Shown piece by piece: positions 13,404 through 24,800 of a stretch of 64,000 nucleotides of DNA. The notes below the pieces were generated by a model. That model worked only from the letters and a program-made list of their open reading frames with translations. It was not told where the DNA came from and ran no database searches. The position numbers and the translations under genes are program-made. Origin of the DNA: Anoplolepis gracilipes (Eukaryota; Arthropoda; Insecta; Hymenoptera; Formicidae); the NCBI RefSeq assembly GCF_047496725.1, contig NC_132979.1, positions 3,861,501 through 3,925,500 of the forward strand, in the 5' to 3' direction. Every line of letters begins with the position of its first letter. Within the stretch, counting starts at the first letter, position 1.

Positions 13404-13937
13404 ATGAGAATGTCAATTTTATTTGCAGGTATAAAAAATTTTAATTATACTTTTATTCGAGAAAAATTTAAATCTCTTCCAATTCTGCTTCTCCTGCCAT
13501 TTACTCGTAATCCAAGAACATTGTCGGATCGCGAGATTCATTCGTATTACAATCTCCGTTCTCCGCTCGTAATTACGAAATTGCGATTCATAATTCGCAA
13601 TCCACTCGCGATTATTCATCGTCACTTTGTGGCCTTATGTAGCACAAGGTATTTCTGCGGCAATTTATCGAGCCTAACAATAGAGGTTCAAAGAGATCAG
13701 CGGAATTTGTGTTTAGATTTAACGACGTGCGCGTTCGTTTTCTACCAACAAATTCTAACAATAATGACACTTGAGAGATCAGCTGGAGAGATTCACTCGA
13801 TTTCGCGGCATCGTCAATTACAGCAATTTTCTTGGCCGAGCATGCAAGGCGTAAATTCAAGGACAAGTCGGCAGGATGTGATTTTCGTATTAGAAATTTT
13901 AAATTATTACAATGTTTTACTTTATATAACTATCTGA
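13404..13937 (+). other. Unrecognised 177-codon ORF upstream of spondin
   Basis: An uninterrupted plus-strand ORF, starting MRMSILFAG, in AT-rich DNA about 130 bp before the spondin exon. The product is rich in Leu, Ile, Arg and Phe, shows no domain I know, and has no clear signal peptide. A 36-residue hydrophobic/basic mix near residues 50-75 does not look like a clean membrane helix. It could be chance, an old element fragment, or part of a spondin 5' exon. I lean to non-coding. Confidence 0.15.
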
Positions 13938-14071
13938 TAATGATTATAATAAATTAGAGCTTTATAATGCTAATCATTAATGCTATATTAAATTATAAAT
14001 CCTATATTAAAGACTGAGAATATAAATATAAACGTTATGATTTAAATATATTGTGTTTTAGATTCCTCACA

Positions 14072-17000
14072 ATGTTGTTTTTATTATTTACGACGTGTCT
14101 CGTCGCCGTGACTCGCGCCGGATGTCCGATGCGACCGACAGTGGGACAAACTTCCGCAAATAGAACACAAGGCGACGGTGGTTACAGGATTCTTATCAGC
14201 GGGCAGACAAACGAATACATTCCCAATGCAATCCATACAATTAGTCTGCAAGGTTTGATTTCGTTAAAGATTATTTGAAAGACTAGTAAATTGGAAACGC
14301 AAAAAAAATACACAATGTCGCGAAGATCTATTTTGATCCTGAAATGCTGTTGTTACGAAAATAAACAATTTCAGGATCGCAAACGCATGAGAGGCTGCAA
14401 CAATTTATACGTTTCACGCTCACGGTGCACTCTCAATACTCGCCGACTTCTTTGGCACACGTCGGTTATTTCCAGCTGTTTCCGGATTCCTTAACCACCT
14501 TTGACGAGGATTGCGTCAACACGATCTCCGAAACGAACGATTTTCCAAAATCAGAGGTACTAGTCTTTTTTTTTGGTTTAAATCATCAATTTACTTTATT
14601 TTTACGTGTAATTTGAAGAACTTACAGGCTAGAAATCAGCGGTAAAATTTTGTTCTCGATAGATTCAGGTGATGTGGCGGGCACCGCAGGCCGGTTCTGG
14701 ATGCGTTATCTTTACCGCGATGGTTTTAGAGAATAACATTCGATGGTACGCTGAGGATGGTGCCCTTACTAAGGTCGTATGCGAGTCGACAGGCACGAAA
14801 GTTGAAAGTTTAAACGAGACTAGATGTTGTGCCTGCGATGAAGCCAAGTATTCGGTGAGATATAAAATCTTTTGAAAAGTTCAACAAAAAGTATTGTATT
14901 ATTTAATATTAATTTACTGGATAATAAATATTTTGAATTCACTGGATTTTACAGAATTAAAAAGATTTCCAATAATAAAATCCTTTGAAAAATTTAAATA
15001 CTGATATTAATAATTCACATTTTTAAAAATAAATTTTTGTAAATAATACTTTTTTTTATAATTTATAAGTTTGCACGGTTCGCGAAAATTACAACGACAG
15101 TAAAAACGTGTGGCCGCAATCAGTCCAAGTATCTCGTCGAATCACGCTTTTTCAGTTAACTATGGAGGGCATCTGGTCGAACAGAACGCACCCGAAAGAC
15201 TTCCCTTTTACCGCCTGGTTGACCCATTTCAGCGATTTAATCGGCGCATCTCACGAGCCAAATTTCTCCTTCTGGGGTAGAGATCACATCGCAACCGACG
15301 GTTTTCGACAACTGGCCGAGTGGGGCTCTGCGACAGGCGTCGAGGCAGAATTAAGAGATAAATCTAGACATCTCAGGACACTTATTAAGGCCGCTGGTCT
15401 TTGGTATCCTAATGTCAATAGCAATACGACGACAAGCTTTAGGTAACTATATGACTTGTAAAATATATATTTCGAAACCTTCAAATTTTCTTGATGTTGA
15501 ATATCACGATAATGTAAGACTTTTTAATAATCAGAATTAAGACATTAATTCAAATATCTGAGTTTTGAAAGAGATAATTTTTGAATATCTTTACTGAGGA
15601 AAAAGTAATTTAAAAAATTTTCCAAAATTTTAAGGCATCTTGTAATCAATAATAATTAATGGATCCTTTCATTGAATTTTATTTGATTTTTCGACAATTT
15701 TTCAGGGTGGATCGAAGACATCATCTTCTCTCAGTGGCCTCTATGCTTGGTCCGTCTCCCGATTGGGTTGTAGGAGTGAGCCAACTGAATCTTTGTCAAA
15801 AGGACTGCTCATGGGCGAAAAGCATGATAATTGATCTTTATCCTTGGGACGCCGGCACCGACAATGGCATCAGTTATATGTCGCCAAATTCCGAGACAAA
15901 ACCGCGTGAGAAGATGAAGCCCATAACAACGCTTTATCCGGAAGACCCGCGATCTCCGTTCTACGATCCGTCTGGTAGACCGATGCATCCGTTGGCTCGA
16001 TTGTATTTAAATCGAGAAAAGATCATCCCGCGCGGATGTAGCGAGGAACTTTTGCAGCAGCAAGTGAGCGAATTAGAAGTGGCCGAGAACACCGAGGATA
16101 CAATAAGACGTATGCATGTTACATCTTATATAAACGTCTTTAATAAAATTAATCTTTTTCAAAAGCGCTCTGAGATTTAATTAATTAATTTTTTCTTAGA
16201 GAATTATTGTACGTGATGTTTTAATAATGTCGTCAGTCATTAATGAAGTTATTGAATCTACTCTTAAAGTTTGAAGGATACGATTTAGCTTTAATCCTAC
16301 TCTGATTTTTAAGCCGAGTGTCAAACGACGGAATACTCGCCGTGGTCCTCGTGTTCAGTGACCTGTGGAAAGGGTCTAAGGATGCGCACGAGGTCGTATA
16401 GAATGCCGGAAAAAGCTGCTATGTTTAATTGTAACAGACAACTGGTCTCAAAGGAGATGTGCGTCGCGTCTATTGCAGAGTGCTCGTAAGTATATTCGTA
16501 ATATAATCACCTATCTTTAGGTAAAGATTAAAAAAGTGGTCTCTTTGTAAAAATTAAGCGGTCATCTTACGGATATCGATGGTGCGTTTGCTGAATAAAT
16601 TTCATTCTCACGTAAATGTGCGAGATCAGAGAAGTCGGCGTGTTATTTTATAATGTTTTCTATGTTATTTATTTTTTTTATTCCATTATTTTTCAGGGGC
16701 GAGGAGGAAAGCGACGACGACGTGATTACGTCGCGGAGCAGCGATCCACTTTGCGAGACCACCGAGTGGGGCGAATGGTCCGAATGTTCGAGCACGTGCG
16801 GAATAGGGTTGAAAATGCGCACGAGGAGATTCCGCGATCGCCGGGGCCGTAAACGGTGCCCGCACGTGTCACTTATCGAGAAGGACAAGTGCATGGAACC
16901 GCCTTGTCCGACGGGAACGGAAGAGCAGATCGATCCTACCTGCAGAGTACGCGGCTCAACTCATCTGCACATGTCACTTTATTGTTATTAAATTATCATA

Positions 17001-18202
17001 CGGCAAAAATTTATCTCACGCAGACGAGATAAATTTTTGCCGTATGATAATTTAATAACAATAACGGATTAATGACGGATGATTTAAGGTGACGGACTGG
17101 TCCGACTGGTCGCCGTGTAGCGCTTCCTGTGGCAAGGGTGTGAAATTGAGGAGCAGATTGCTTCTGGTCGATCCATCTCTGCAGACGGAATGCTCCTCGC
17201 GTGTGGAATTGCTTCAGCAACGACCGTGTCTCGTTCAATCTGATTGTACATTTGACATGGCAACGGCAAAGGGTAAGAATAAAAATTTTAATATTTTAAT
17301 CTCATTATCAGAGAAAGGAAGAACAAAGAAAAAGTCTTTTTTTTTTATAATATTAAAATTAAATGTTAATCTTGAGATATGTGGAAGAAATATATTTTTC
17401 AAAATAATTATTAAATTTTGAAATATATATGTTACATATCTCTTCAGTCGTGTGCATGGAAGACGCAGATTCCGGCCCGTGCAGAGGCTACTTCCAGAGG
17501 TGGGCCTTCAATCCGCAGAAATTGATGTGCGTGCCCTTCGCGTACGGCGGATGTCGCGGTAATCGAAATAATTTCCTAACTGCAGACGAGTGCGGCAACA
17601 CGTGTGGCATAGTAAGCGGCGCATAAATCTCTCGAATATAAGCGCAAGACTGAGACGTCGTTTAAAATTCTTGTCCCTCTATAGGTACGAGCTGCTCTTA
17701 CCGGTCAGTCCTTTAACGAGACCGTACATCAAGATCAAGTACCTAGCGAATCGCTTAATCCGCCCCCCGCTCTCCCCGTAGATTGCGTGGTGTCACGTTG
17801 GTCAAATTGGTCACCTTGTAGTGTCAGTTGTGGCGTCGGTCGCGCAACGAGTTATCGTGTCATCGAGGTGAGCTAATGAATCTTGAAGTTGCAATTATTA
17901 ATACATAAACTAATGTAATTACTGCGAATAAAATAATATTACTTGATATTACTTTATATAAAAAAATTATCATTATTTCAAAAGTAAATGTAATTAAGTA
18001 AATATAATCAAGATTAATATAAAGTAATATTAGTAATATTAATATTATTACAAAATTTTGATGACATAATATTAAACTTTTTTTTCTGTTTTGATAATGT
18101 CCTCTTTGTAATTAGCGAGAAGCTGCAAATGGTGGTCGTCCTTGCCCAAAAAAATTACATCGTCGTTATCGCTGTGAGCTCGCACCCTGTGAAGAAATAT
18201 GA
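14072..18202 (+). CDS. Spondin-1-like protein (Reeler, spondin, TSP1 x4, Kunitz), complete
   Basis: Coding exons: 14072-14252, 14375-14556, 14663-14854, 15156-15442, 15706-16109, 16314-16485, 16697-16946, 17089-17272, 17448-17611, 17685-17867, 18116-18202; 2286 nt, 761 aa, all phases agree. Signal peptide about 1-16; Reeler domain from Cys18 to about 150; spondin domain about 175-390 with GIWSNRTHPKDFP, LGPSPDWVVGVS, YPWDAGTDNGISY and SPFYDPSG, all close to vertebrate F-spondin. TSP1 repeats start near 417 (PWSSCSVTCGKG), 491 (EWGEWSECSSTCGIG), 557 (DWSDWSPCSASCGKG) and 697 (RWSNWSPCSVSCGVG). A Kunitz domain at 619-671 has six cysteines and YGGC. The protein should be secreted to the extracellular matrix; F-spondins act in cell adhesion and axon guidance. 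An acceptor at 14061|14062 suggests an upstream untranslated exon. It may be the fat-spondin type of insects; I leave the symbol blank. Confidence 0.95.
16979..17064. repeat. Perfect 39-bp inverted repeat in a spondin intron
   Basis: Arms at 16979-17017 and 17026-17064 are exact reverse complements, separated by the 8-nt loop ACGCAGAC. Pairing stops at 16978/17065 (T against C). The structure fills 86 of the 142 nt of the intron 16947-17088 between the second and third TSP1 exons. No target duplication is obvious. It would fold into a very stable hairpin in the pre-mRNA. Confidence 0.95.
17448..17611 (+). other. Kunitz (BPTI-type) domain exon of the spondin-like gene
   Basis: One exon encodes the whole domain. 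Six cysteines fall in the normal Kunitz spacing (VC, PC, MC, GC, EC, TC), with YGGCRGNRNNF in the core. The residue after the second Cys, which takes the P1 place, is Arg, which in this family usually means inhibition of trypsin-like serine proteases. Exon limits: acceptor TCTTCAG at 17441-17447, donor GTAAGC at 17612. It sits between the third and fourth TSP1 repeats. Confidence 0.9.
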
Positions 18203-18772
18203 GTTGGGAAGAAACTTTATACCCTCGATGGCATTTAATTTAGCATATAGCAAATATTTTCAGAATTTATATAGATAAATAATTTGTCAGAAAAAAATAA
18301 TTTTAATTATACTTATAAAAAGAGATAAATTTCTGTAAAAAATTTTTATAACTTAGAACGCGTGACCTAAGCCGTATATAATGCGAATGCATGAATAGAT
18401 CGTGCTCTGTTTGCAATTTGATTATTTTATGTATTTTTCCATTTTCGTGGCACTTTTTTAGTACAAAGGAAAAAAATATAATTTGTAAAAATGTTGAATA
18501 TTATTAAAATCATTAAATCTTTACGATTATTCGCGTATATCGAGACTGAAATATCGTTTTCAACAATATTATACTACTGATCTATATAGAATATCTAAGA
18601 TTAATATTAATCAACGCTTTTATAGAATATTGATGATACATTACTGCGTTACGGTCCTCTTTACTGCCAGCGTCCTTTATTGCCTGTTTTTAAATTAATC
18701 GCATAATTAAGCATTATGTTTATGTTTTATATTCGCTACAAAATGTTGGGTGTAAAATAAACGAATTATCAG

Positions 18773-18778
18773 AATAAA
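18773..18778 (+). terminator. Polyadenylation signal of spondin-like gene
   Basis: AATAAA about 570 nt after the stop codon, with another AATAAA at 18756-18761. A GU-rich block (TTTGTGTCGGTGTTGTTC, about 18800-18818) follows at the usual distance for a downstream element, which makes this a good 3' end. Confidence 0.6.
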
Positions 18779-19065
18779 TGATATTTTTATTAATGGTCAT
18801 TTTGTGTCGGTGTTGTTCTCTGCTAATTCCCATCGAATTTCAATCGATTCTATAACGCGATATAATCGCTTTATATCGGATAATATGTTTATCTCTTGTA
18901 ATGTATCTGTTTAATCAAACTCCATTGTTTTAATATTGCAGTAAATTAATATTATAAATCAAACGGTTAACCGTAGTATTAAATATTCATGGAATTCCCA
19001 CCAAATAGAAGAAAGTTAAAAAAAACTTTCTTTTTCTATTTGACAAAAACTTATTAATATTATAT

Positions 19066-19070
<5 letters not shown>

Positions 19071-19113
<43 letters not shown>
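19071..19113. repeat. (AT)n microsatellite
   Basis: About 21 AT units in the intergenic space after the spondin gene. Confidence 0.95.
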
Positions 19114-19116
<3 letters not shown>

Positions 19117-21312
19117 TTAGAAAAAGCAATTAAAATTAAATCCTGAGTAGAATATATCCGATTGATTCTCGTTTCTCGCGTTATTCAATCTATTTTGCAA
19201 TCACATTGCAAATCACATCCCCTTGAATATACATTCATTCGAGCGATTGATAATAAGCGGAATGCCTTAGGCATTGCACTTGTTATTTTTATGCTTTGAC
19301 ATTATGATGTATGCGCCCATAAGTCACTACACGGATTTTGAATTATGATGAGCACTGTCTTTGGAAAACATTCAAGATTTCTCAAGAGATGTTTCGACGT
19401 TACTACGGTTTTCCATTATTTCTCGTATAACACATGCCATTTCGCATGCAAAGTCATGCGGGTGTAATATATGTATATGCTCACGAATAGAAGAATTCCA
19501 TTATTATATGTAATCGTGAAAAAATTCGATCGGATTCGCAGGATTCTTTATTATTTAAATAATTCTGAGTTTTATTTCGCACTTATTAAAATCAATTGGT
19601 TCCGCTTATGTTGTTTAAAGATATCTCTCCTTTTCTTTCACAACAAACTCTACTTACCATCAACTGGAGATCTAGCTTCATACAATTACATTAATAATCT
19701 CATATATAAATAATACATGTAGGCGGTAGGATGACTAAATCACTATACATCTACCAAGAGTGTCAAATCGTCACTTGGTATCCTATTCAAAATAATAGTG
19801 TTATAAACAGTTCATTATTAAGAAATGTATACCCTTTTATTATTTTTTTATACCATGTGTTACATAATTTTAAATTATCCACATAATAATTCTCTCTCTT
19901 AAAAATTTATATTTCTTCATCACATTTAATTTATTCAAATTCTATTAATGATATTTTATTTTTTACAAGTATTTAAAATTTCTTTCAAATAATGTTGCTC
20001 TAAATAAGTTTAACAGATGTGATTAGACAGTTTGAGATTCGTTCTTGGTAGATATATAGCATTTTTTAATAATGACTATATCTCTTTTTGGCGCTATCGA
20101 GACCACGGGAAGATCGATGATAAATAGGGAGAGACGAAGCGAGTGATTGGACAGTGCGCTTAAGGCGACTCGCTTCTCGAGGACTTACCTGTGGTACTGA
20201 TCGCGCGATTCATTTAATACATTAACAATAGTAATAATTATTATTAACGTACATATAACGTACATGTAATATCTAGAAGAAGTAGTACGTAATATCTAGG
20301 ACTCTCGTTCTTTTTAGGCCACTACTCGACTACGTACTACGATGTGTTCTTTGGTCGTGCCGTTTGTTCCTGCTCTTTTGCTTCTCGCGAAAAATTCGGG
20401 CGAATCGATTTCACCGATTTTGACGATTAACGAAAGATTTTGTAGCTATTCGTAAGTCTTAATGTAGATGTAGAGAGTACGCACTGGATCATTAAAGATC
20501 AATTTATTGGCAAACTTTTGGAATTACAACTGCTTATTTTTGACTTTGCAGCAATAAAACTTTAAGGATCCAACTTTCTCTCCTTCCCACGCAATTTATT
20601 GCGTATCTTACGGAAGAATGATTACATAATCAATTCTCAGATGCACACACCGTTTGGGTGTAACCGTTTGTTAAACTATATTGTAGAATAAAAAATAATA
20701 AAAATCCTCCGTTGGCAATGATTGTATCAATTAGTTCGTAACTATAGAATGAGGTTTATACTGTGAGGTATATATACAGAAGAAATAAATTGTCAAGAAG
20801 AAACAATCGCTCGAATGGAGCTAGGAGGCTACGAGTTTCGTTCTTCAGTAGACCAGCTCTCTGAAGATACGATTTAATTTTATTCGCTACTTCTGTTTGA
20901 TGCAACGTCATTCGTCGTCTTACGAAGTTAACTTAATAATTATTATATAATAATAATTGTTTTTTTTTCACCTTCCTGATCCTCTGACTAGTGTTGACTA
21001 GGCTATTTGCCGATCCATGTATGCCACTTCCGCGTTCTGGCAGTAATAGTAATAGTAATAATCCTCAGTACAATTTAATAACCATTGATCGTCGCTTAAA
21101 GTAGTTATGCGAAATCCCGCGTAAAGCGAAAAAATCGCGTAGTTTACGATCAATCGTACAGATGTATGATATTTCATGGTCCTCACTAATTTTAAAATAA
21201 TTAAACAACAAATGTTGCACAAATGATGCTAAATATGTTTTATGTACAACACTACTATTTAATATGTTTAAAGTAAAAAATTAAAAAATAAAACAGAAAT
21301 AATAAAAAAAAA

Positions 21313-21318
21313 TTTATT
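21313..21318 (-). terminator. Candidate polyadenylation signal of TRPgamma
   Basis: AATAAA on the minus strand about 530 nt after the TRPgamma stop. A variant ATTAAA lies nearer, at 21599-21604. Either could serve; the sequence does not decide. Confidence 0.3.
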
Positions 21319-21370
21319 AGAATAATCGTTGAAACTTCTTCGCGTATAAGTAAAGTGTGTAAAATATAAA

Positions 21371-21375
<5 letters not shown>

Positions 21376-21422
<47 letters not shown>
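21376..21422. repeat. (AT)n microsatellite
   Basis: About 23 AT units, within the expected 3' region of the TRPgamma transcript, just before the canonical polyadenylation hexamer on that strand. Confidence 0.95.
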
Positions 21423-21427
<5 letters not shown>

Positions 21428-21667
21428 AATAAATTATTATCAATAAATAAAATAATAATTTTTCGATTCGTTACCTTACCATCGGACATCGTATGATAAG
21501 AAGGAAGCTGCGCTCGTACTAAAAGGATGCTTCATTCAGATGAAGGAAGGAGACGAGAGGACGGGTTTCTCTTCGAGATTCCCGATGTTGCTCTTATGTT
21601 TAATCGGCATTGGCGTGTCGTGTCGCGAGAAAGGCATCATTGTGCGTCTGCCGACGTCGAGACGACC

Positions 21668-21724
21668 GTGTCGCGTGCGTACGTGTCGCGTGCGTACGTG
21701 TCGCGTGCGTACGTGTCGCGTGCG
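21668..21724. repeat. 15-bp GC-rich tandem repeat, 3.8 copies
   Basis: Exact unit GTGTCGCGTGCGTAC at 21668, 21683 and 21698, then twelve bases of a fourth. It lies 120-180 nt after the TRPgamma stop, in the 3' untranslated region. It is far richer in CpG than its surroundings. Confidence 0.95.
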
Positions 21725-21846
21725 ATCGTCGTCAACGTCGTTCTAGCCTCATGGCCGTTGAAAACGAAGTCCGAAGTTGAGTTTTTCCACTGATGTTTCC
21801 TGTGTCAGCTGATTGGCCGCCGCAGCCCGGCGACACGTCGGTTTCC

Positions 21847-24800
21847 TCAGAGCCAGCCGGTGGACACGTCGTGGCCGGAAATCGGCTCGATGCCGGGCAG
21901 ACGCAGCTGCGTCGTCGCCAATCCGTTTCGCCTCGCCGTGAACTTTGACGGGACGCCCGTCGCCACGCTCTCCTCGGTGGTCGACGGTGTCAATGGTGTC
22001 GCGCTGACAACATCTGCAAAATAGAATTTCTTTTTTTTTTGTACCTCTTAAAAATTAAAAATTTCAACACATAAAAGAGACACTTGAAATTTTATGAAAT
22101 TAAAATTAATAAGAAACTGCACGTACTTAGATATACATTGTAAATGTATCAACTTTTAAATACACGTGCATAGCTGCATAGATTCTTGTGAAATAATATC
22201 CTAATAAATATTGACTCACTTTGCTGTTCGCTGATACTGGCGATGGCGTCTGAGCTGGGCTGCTGACTCTGCGTGACTTCGTGTCGAGACGTTATCGATG
22301 ATTGCGGCGTAATTTCGGGACCTCGAGTTGGTACGCTGCTGGCACGTTGCAATTGCTTCTTGGAGCAGACTCTAGACGCCAGGACGGTGGCGACCGATTG
22401 CATCGCGCTCAAATCCGTGGGATTTGTATTGGTGCTGCTGGTCATCGCGGGCGTGGACGATCTCGAAGACGAGAATTTCTTACGCTTTTTCCTCAGGGCG
22501 GCCAAAGCTGGGCCCAGACCGTGGCTGAACATGTGATGTGCCTCGTGATGATGATGCGCGTGAGAGTGAGAGTGATGGGGATGCTGCGTACTTTGTACGT
22601 CTTGACTTGCAGCTTCCAAAGATGATTTAGAGTCTGATGAGCCCTCGGACCGCGATCCACCATCCTCAGATGCTGGCGAGTACACCGAGTCCTCCGAACG
22701 AGATCTACCTGGGAAGAGGAAAAAACAATATTCACCTAATTATAAATTGACTCTATTAATATTATTCCATTTTACTCTAGAGAGCACGAAGAGATAAAAT
22801 GTTAAGTATTTCTAATAATATTATTTCTAATAATATCGTCCACTGCAAAACGTGAAATTTATATTAAAAAAATATTAAATTAAGATTCTTAATAACATTA
22901 ACAAAATTAAAATACTTTATTAGAATATCAAATTACTAGAAAGAAGATGAATAAAGAGAACGAATCTAATCTAATGCGATATTTTAGCGAATAATAAATA
23001 ATTTTTACATACTTTTTAAAAATATTTTTTCGCAACTTTACTTACCGATCAATCTAGAGACTCTTCCGGCTTTCGCAGCCTCGATTAGAGTACCCCAGCG
23101 CTTCTTCCGGGAGCTACCTCTGGTGGTTTGAATTTGTTGCGGCCCAGTAGCCGTTGCAAGTCCAGGTACGCTATTAGTGCTGGTATGATGTGGGCTCTTC
23201 TTTACGCCCGGTCCGAATATGCCGCTTAGAGTCGAGCCAAATAGGTCTTGTTGAGAGTTCTCCTGCTGCACTTGTTGAAGGGACGCGATAAATTCGGCCA
23301 CGGGCGGCAAAGAACCGCTTGCGCCTGGTTGCGGCGCGATGTTGAAACCCTTCATCAAGCGTCTCTCCTTCTGACGATTCTTCTTACCACCCGCACCTAC
23401 GGACATCTCTTTAAGGCTACCGTCTATGAGACAAACAAAAAATCAACGAACAAGCAGTCTACGAAAATCTTAAAAAAAAAAAATAAACAATTAAGTACCT
23501 AGATATGTAATTATATTCAATAATACGTAATGTAAATGAAAAATATAAATTGTAATATAAAGGCAAATGAGTGCGACATACTTATATGTGTCATGTTCTG
23601 ACATGGAATAAAACAGGTGTATGTATTACATGTATCAGAAAAAACACAGAAAATTTACATCTTTTAAAACCTGTGTGTGCTAGAGTTTTTTAAGCAGTTA
23701 TAAAGCTTTCTCAACGCAGAAAAATAATAATAAAATCGAAATTGATTAAAAAATAAAAATGTATTAAACAATTAATATAAAATCGAAATTTTACGCTTAC
23801 TTTAGACCACAATTAAAGAAGAAGAAAAAGAGTAAAAATTAGATTATAAAGCAGGTACATATTATTTATATTTATTTAAAATTTATGCAAAACACGAACA
23901 TTTTCTCATTGCGAATAATCAGAGATTCAAAGCAGCGCGATATCTGTACAGCAGTTAGATCCTTAATTACGGCAATTAGCTCTGAAACTAAGTGATTAAT
24001 GGCACTTTCTTTAATTTCGAATTACAAGGGAAACCCTCGTTCAGATGACTAATGCGAGCGTTACTGCGAGTAAAATAATGATCGGCAATCGCGAACAGAA
24101 TCGCGGAATTAAATTTAAAGTTTCGACGTTCCGCGTGATGCGATTAATGATCTGTGGATTACCAATTAATTACGCGCCATTGTTCATAGGTGATGCTTGC
24201 TGTTAATTCATCTAACACATTCGTTCGTTACCATTTCGAATGCACTTTTGTTTTAAAGAATTGAAACGTTGCTTAATTGCACAAAATTAAATCTCTAATT
24301 AAATAAAATTCCTCCGACTCTCGAAAATGAATTTGTTTATTAAATTAAACAAAATTGATACTCTCACGATCGATATTCGATTTTTACGCTTTTCACAGCA
24401 ACTATGCAAAAATAAATCGATACGTTTCATGCAGATTATTTGCATGACTTACCGGTACCGCTGCTCGCTGCGGTGGATGTGTTCATTCCGGAATTCTTAA
24501 GTATCTCGATAAGCTCGCAACGAAATGCACTGATGTCTTGTTTAATCTCATTTACATCGTCTTCCGTGACACCCTCGTTCTCTGCTTTGCGTTGTTCGAC
24601 GGTGACGTATCGTCTTACCAAATTTCTCATGATACTCTGGTACCTAAAGTCTCGCTCGGAGGCTTGCTTGACTTTTCGCTGAAACAAGAGAATCAGAAAT
24701 CGAAACCTTTCAGAAGTTTTCGTTAAAGTGCACATCATGATACGTAGTTTGTCCTACATTTGTCAAGCTATTGTATTATTCCAACTCTTCGAGTAATGCG

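Larger units (their letters stand above)
7878..14071. other. Divergent intergenic region with probable 5' UTRs
   Basis: This lies between the KIAA0930-like start (minus) and the spondin-like start (plus). The part to about 8480 is GC- and CpG-rich and is probably promoter and 5' untranslated sequence of the former. A second GC/CpG-richer block at about 11600-12520 may hold a promoter or untranslated exon for the spondin gene, but no splice site could be fixed. The rest (about 8490-11590 and 12540-13400) is AT-rich with short GA and poly(A) runs and no exon I can support. A 177-codon ORF at 13404-13937 is treated separately. Confidence 0.5.
18203..21846. other. Tail-to-tail intergenic region and 3' UTRs
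   Basis: The left part to about 18800 is the spondin 3' untranslated region. The right part, from 21846 down to about 21300, is probably the TRPgamma 3' untranslated region and holds a 15-bp tandem repeat and an (AT)n run. Between them the DNA is AT-rich with a microsatellite at 19071-19113 and an imperfect hairpin at about 19003-19042. A perfect-consensus donor (CAG|GTAAGT) on the minus strand at 20189 is unexplained. No coding gene is supported. Confidence 0.5.

Noticed and set aside
22273..22625. Plus-strand ORFs of 87 and 107 codons
   Set aside because: They are antisense to TRPgamma exon 22708-22220, which is supported by phase and family motifs.
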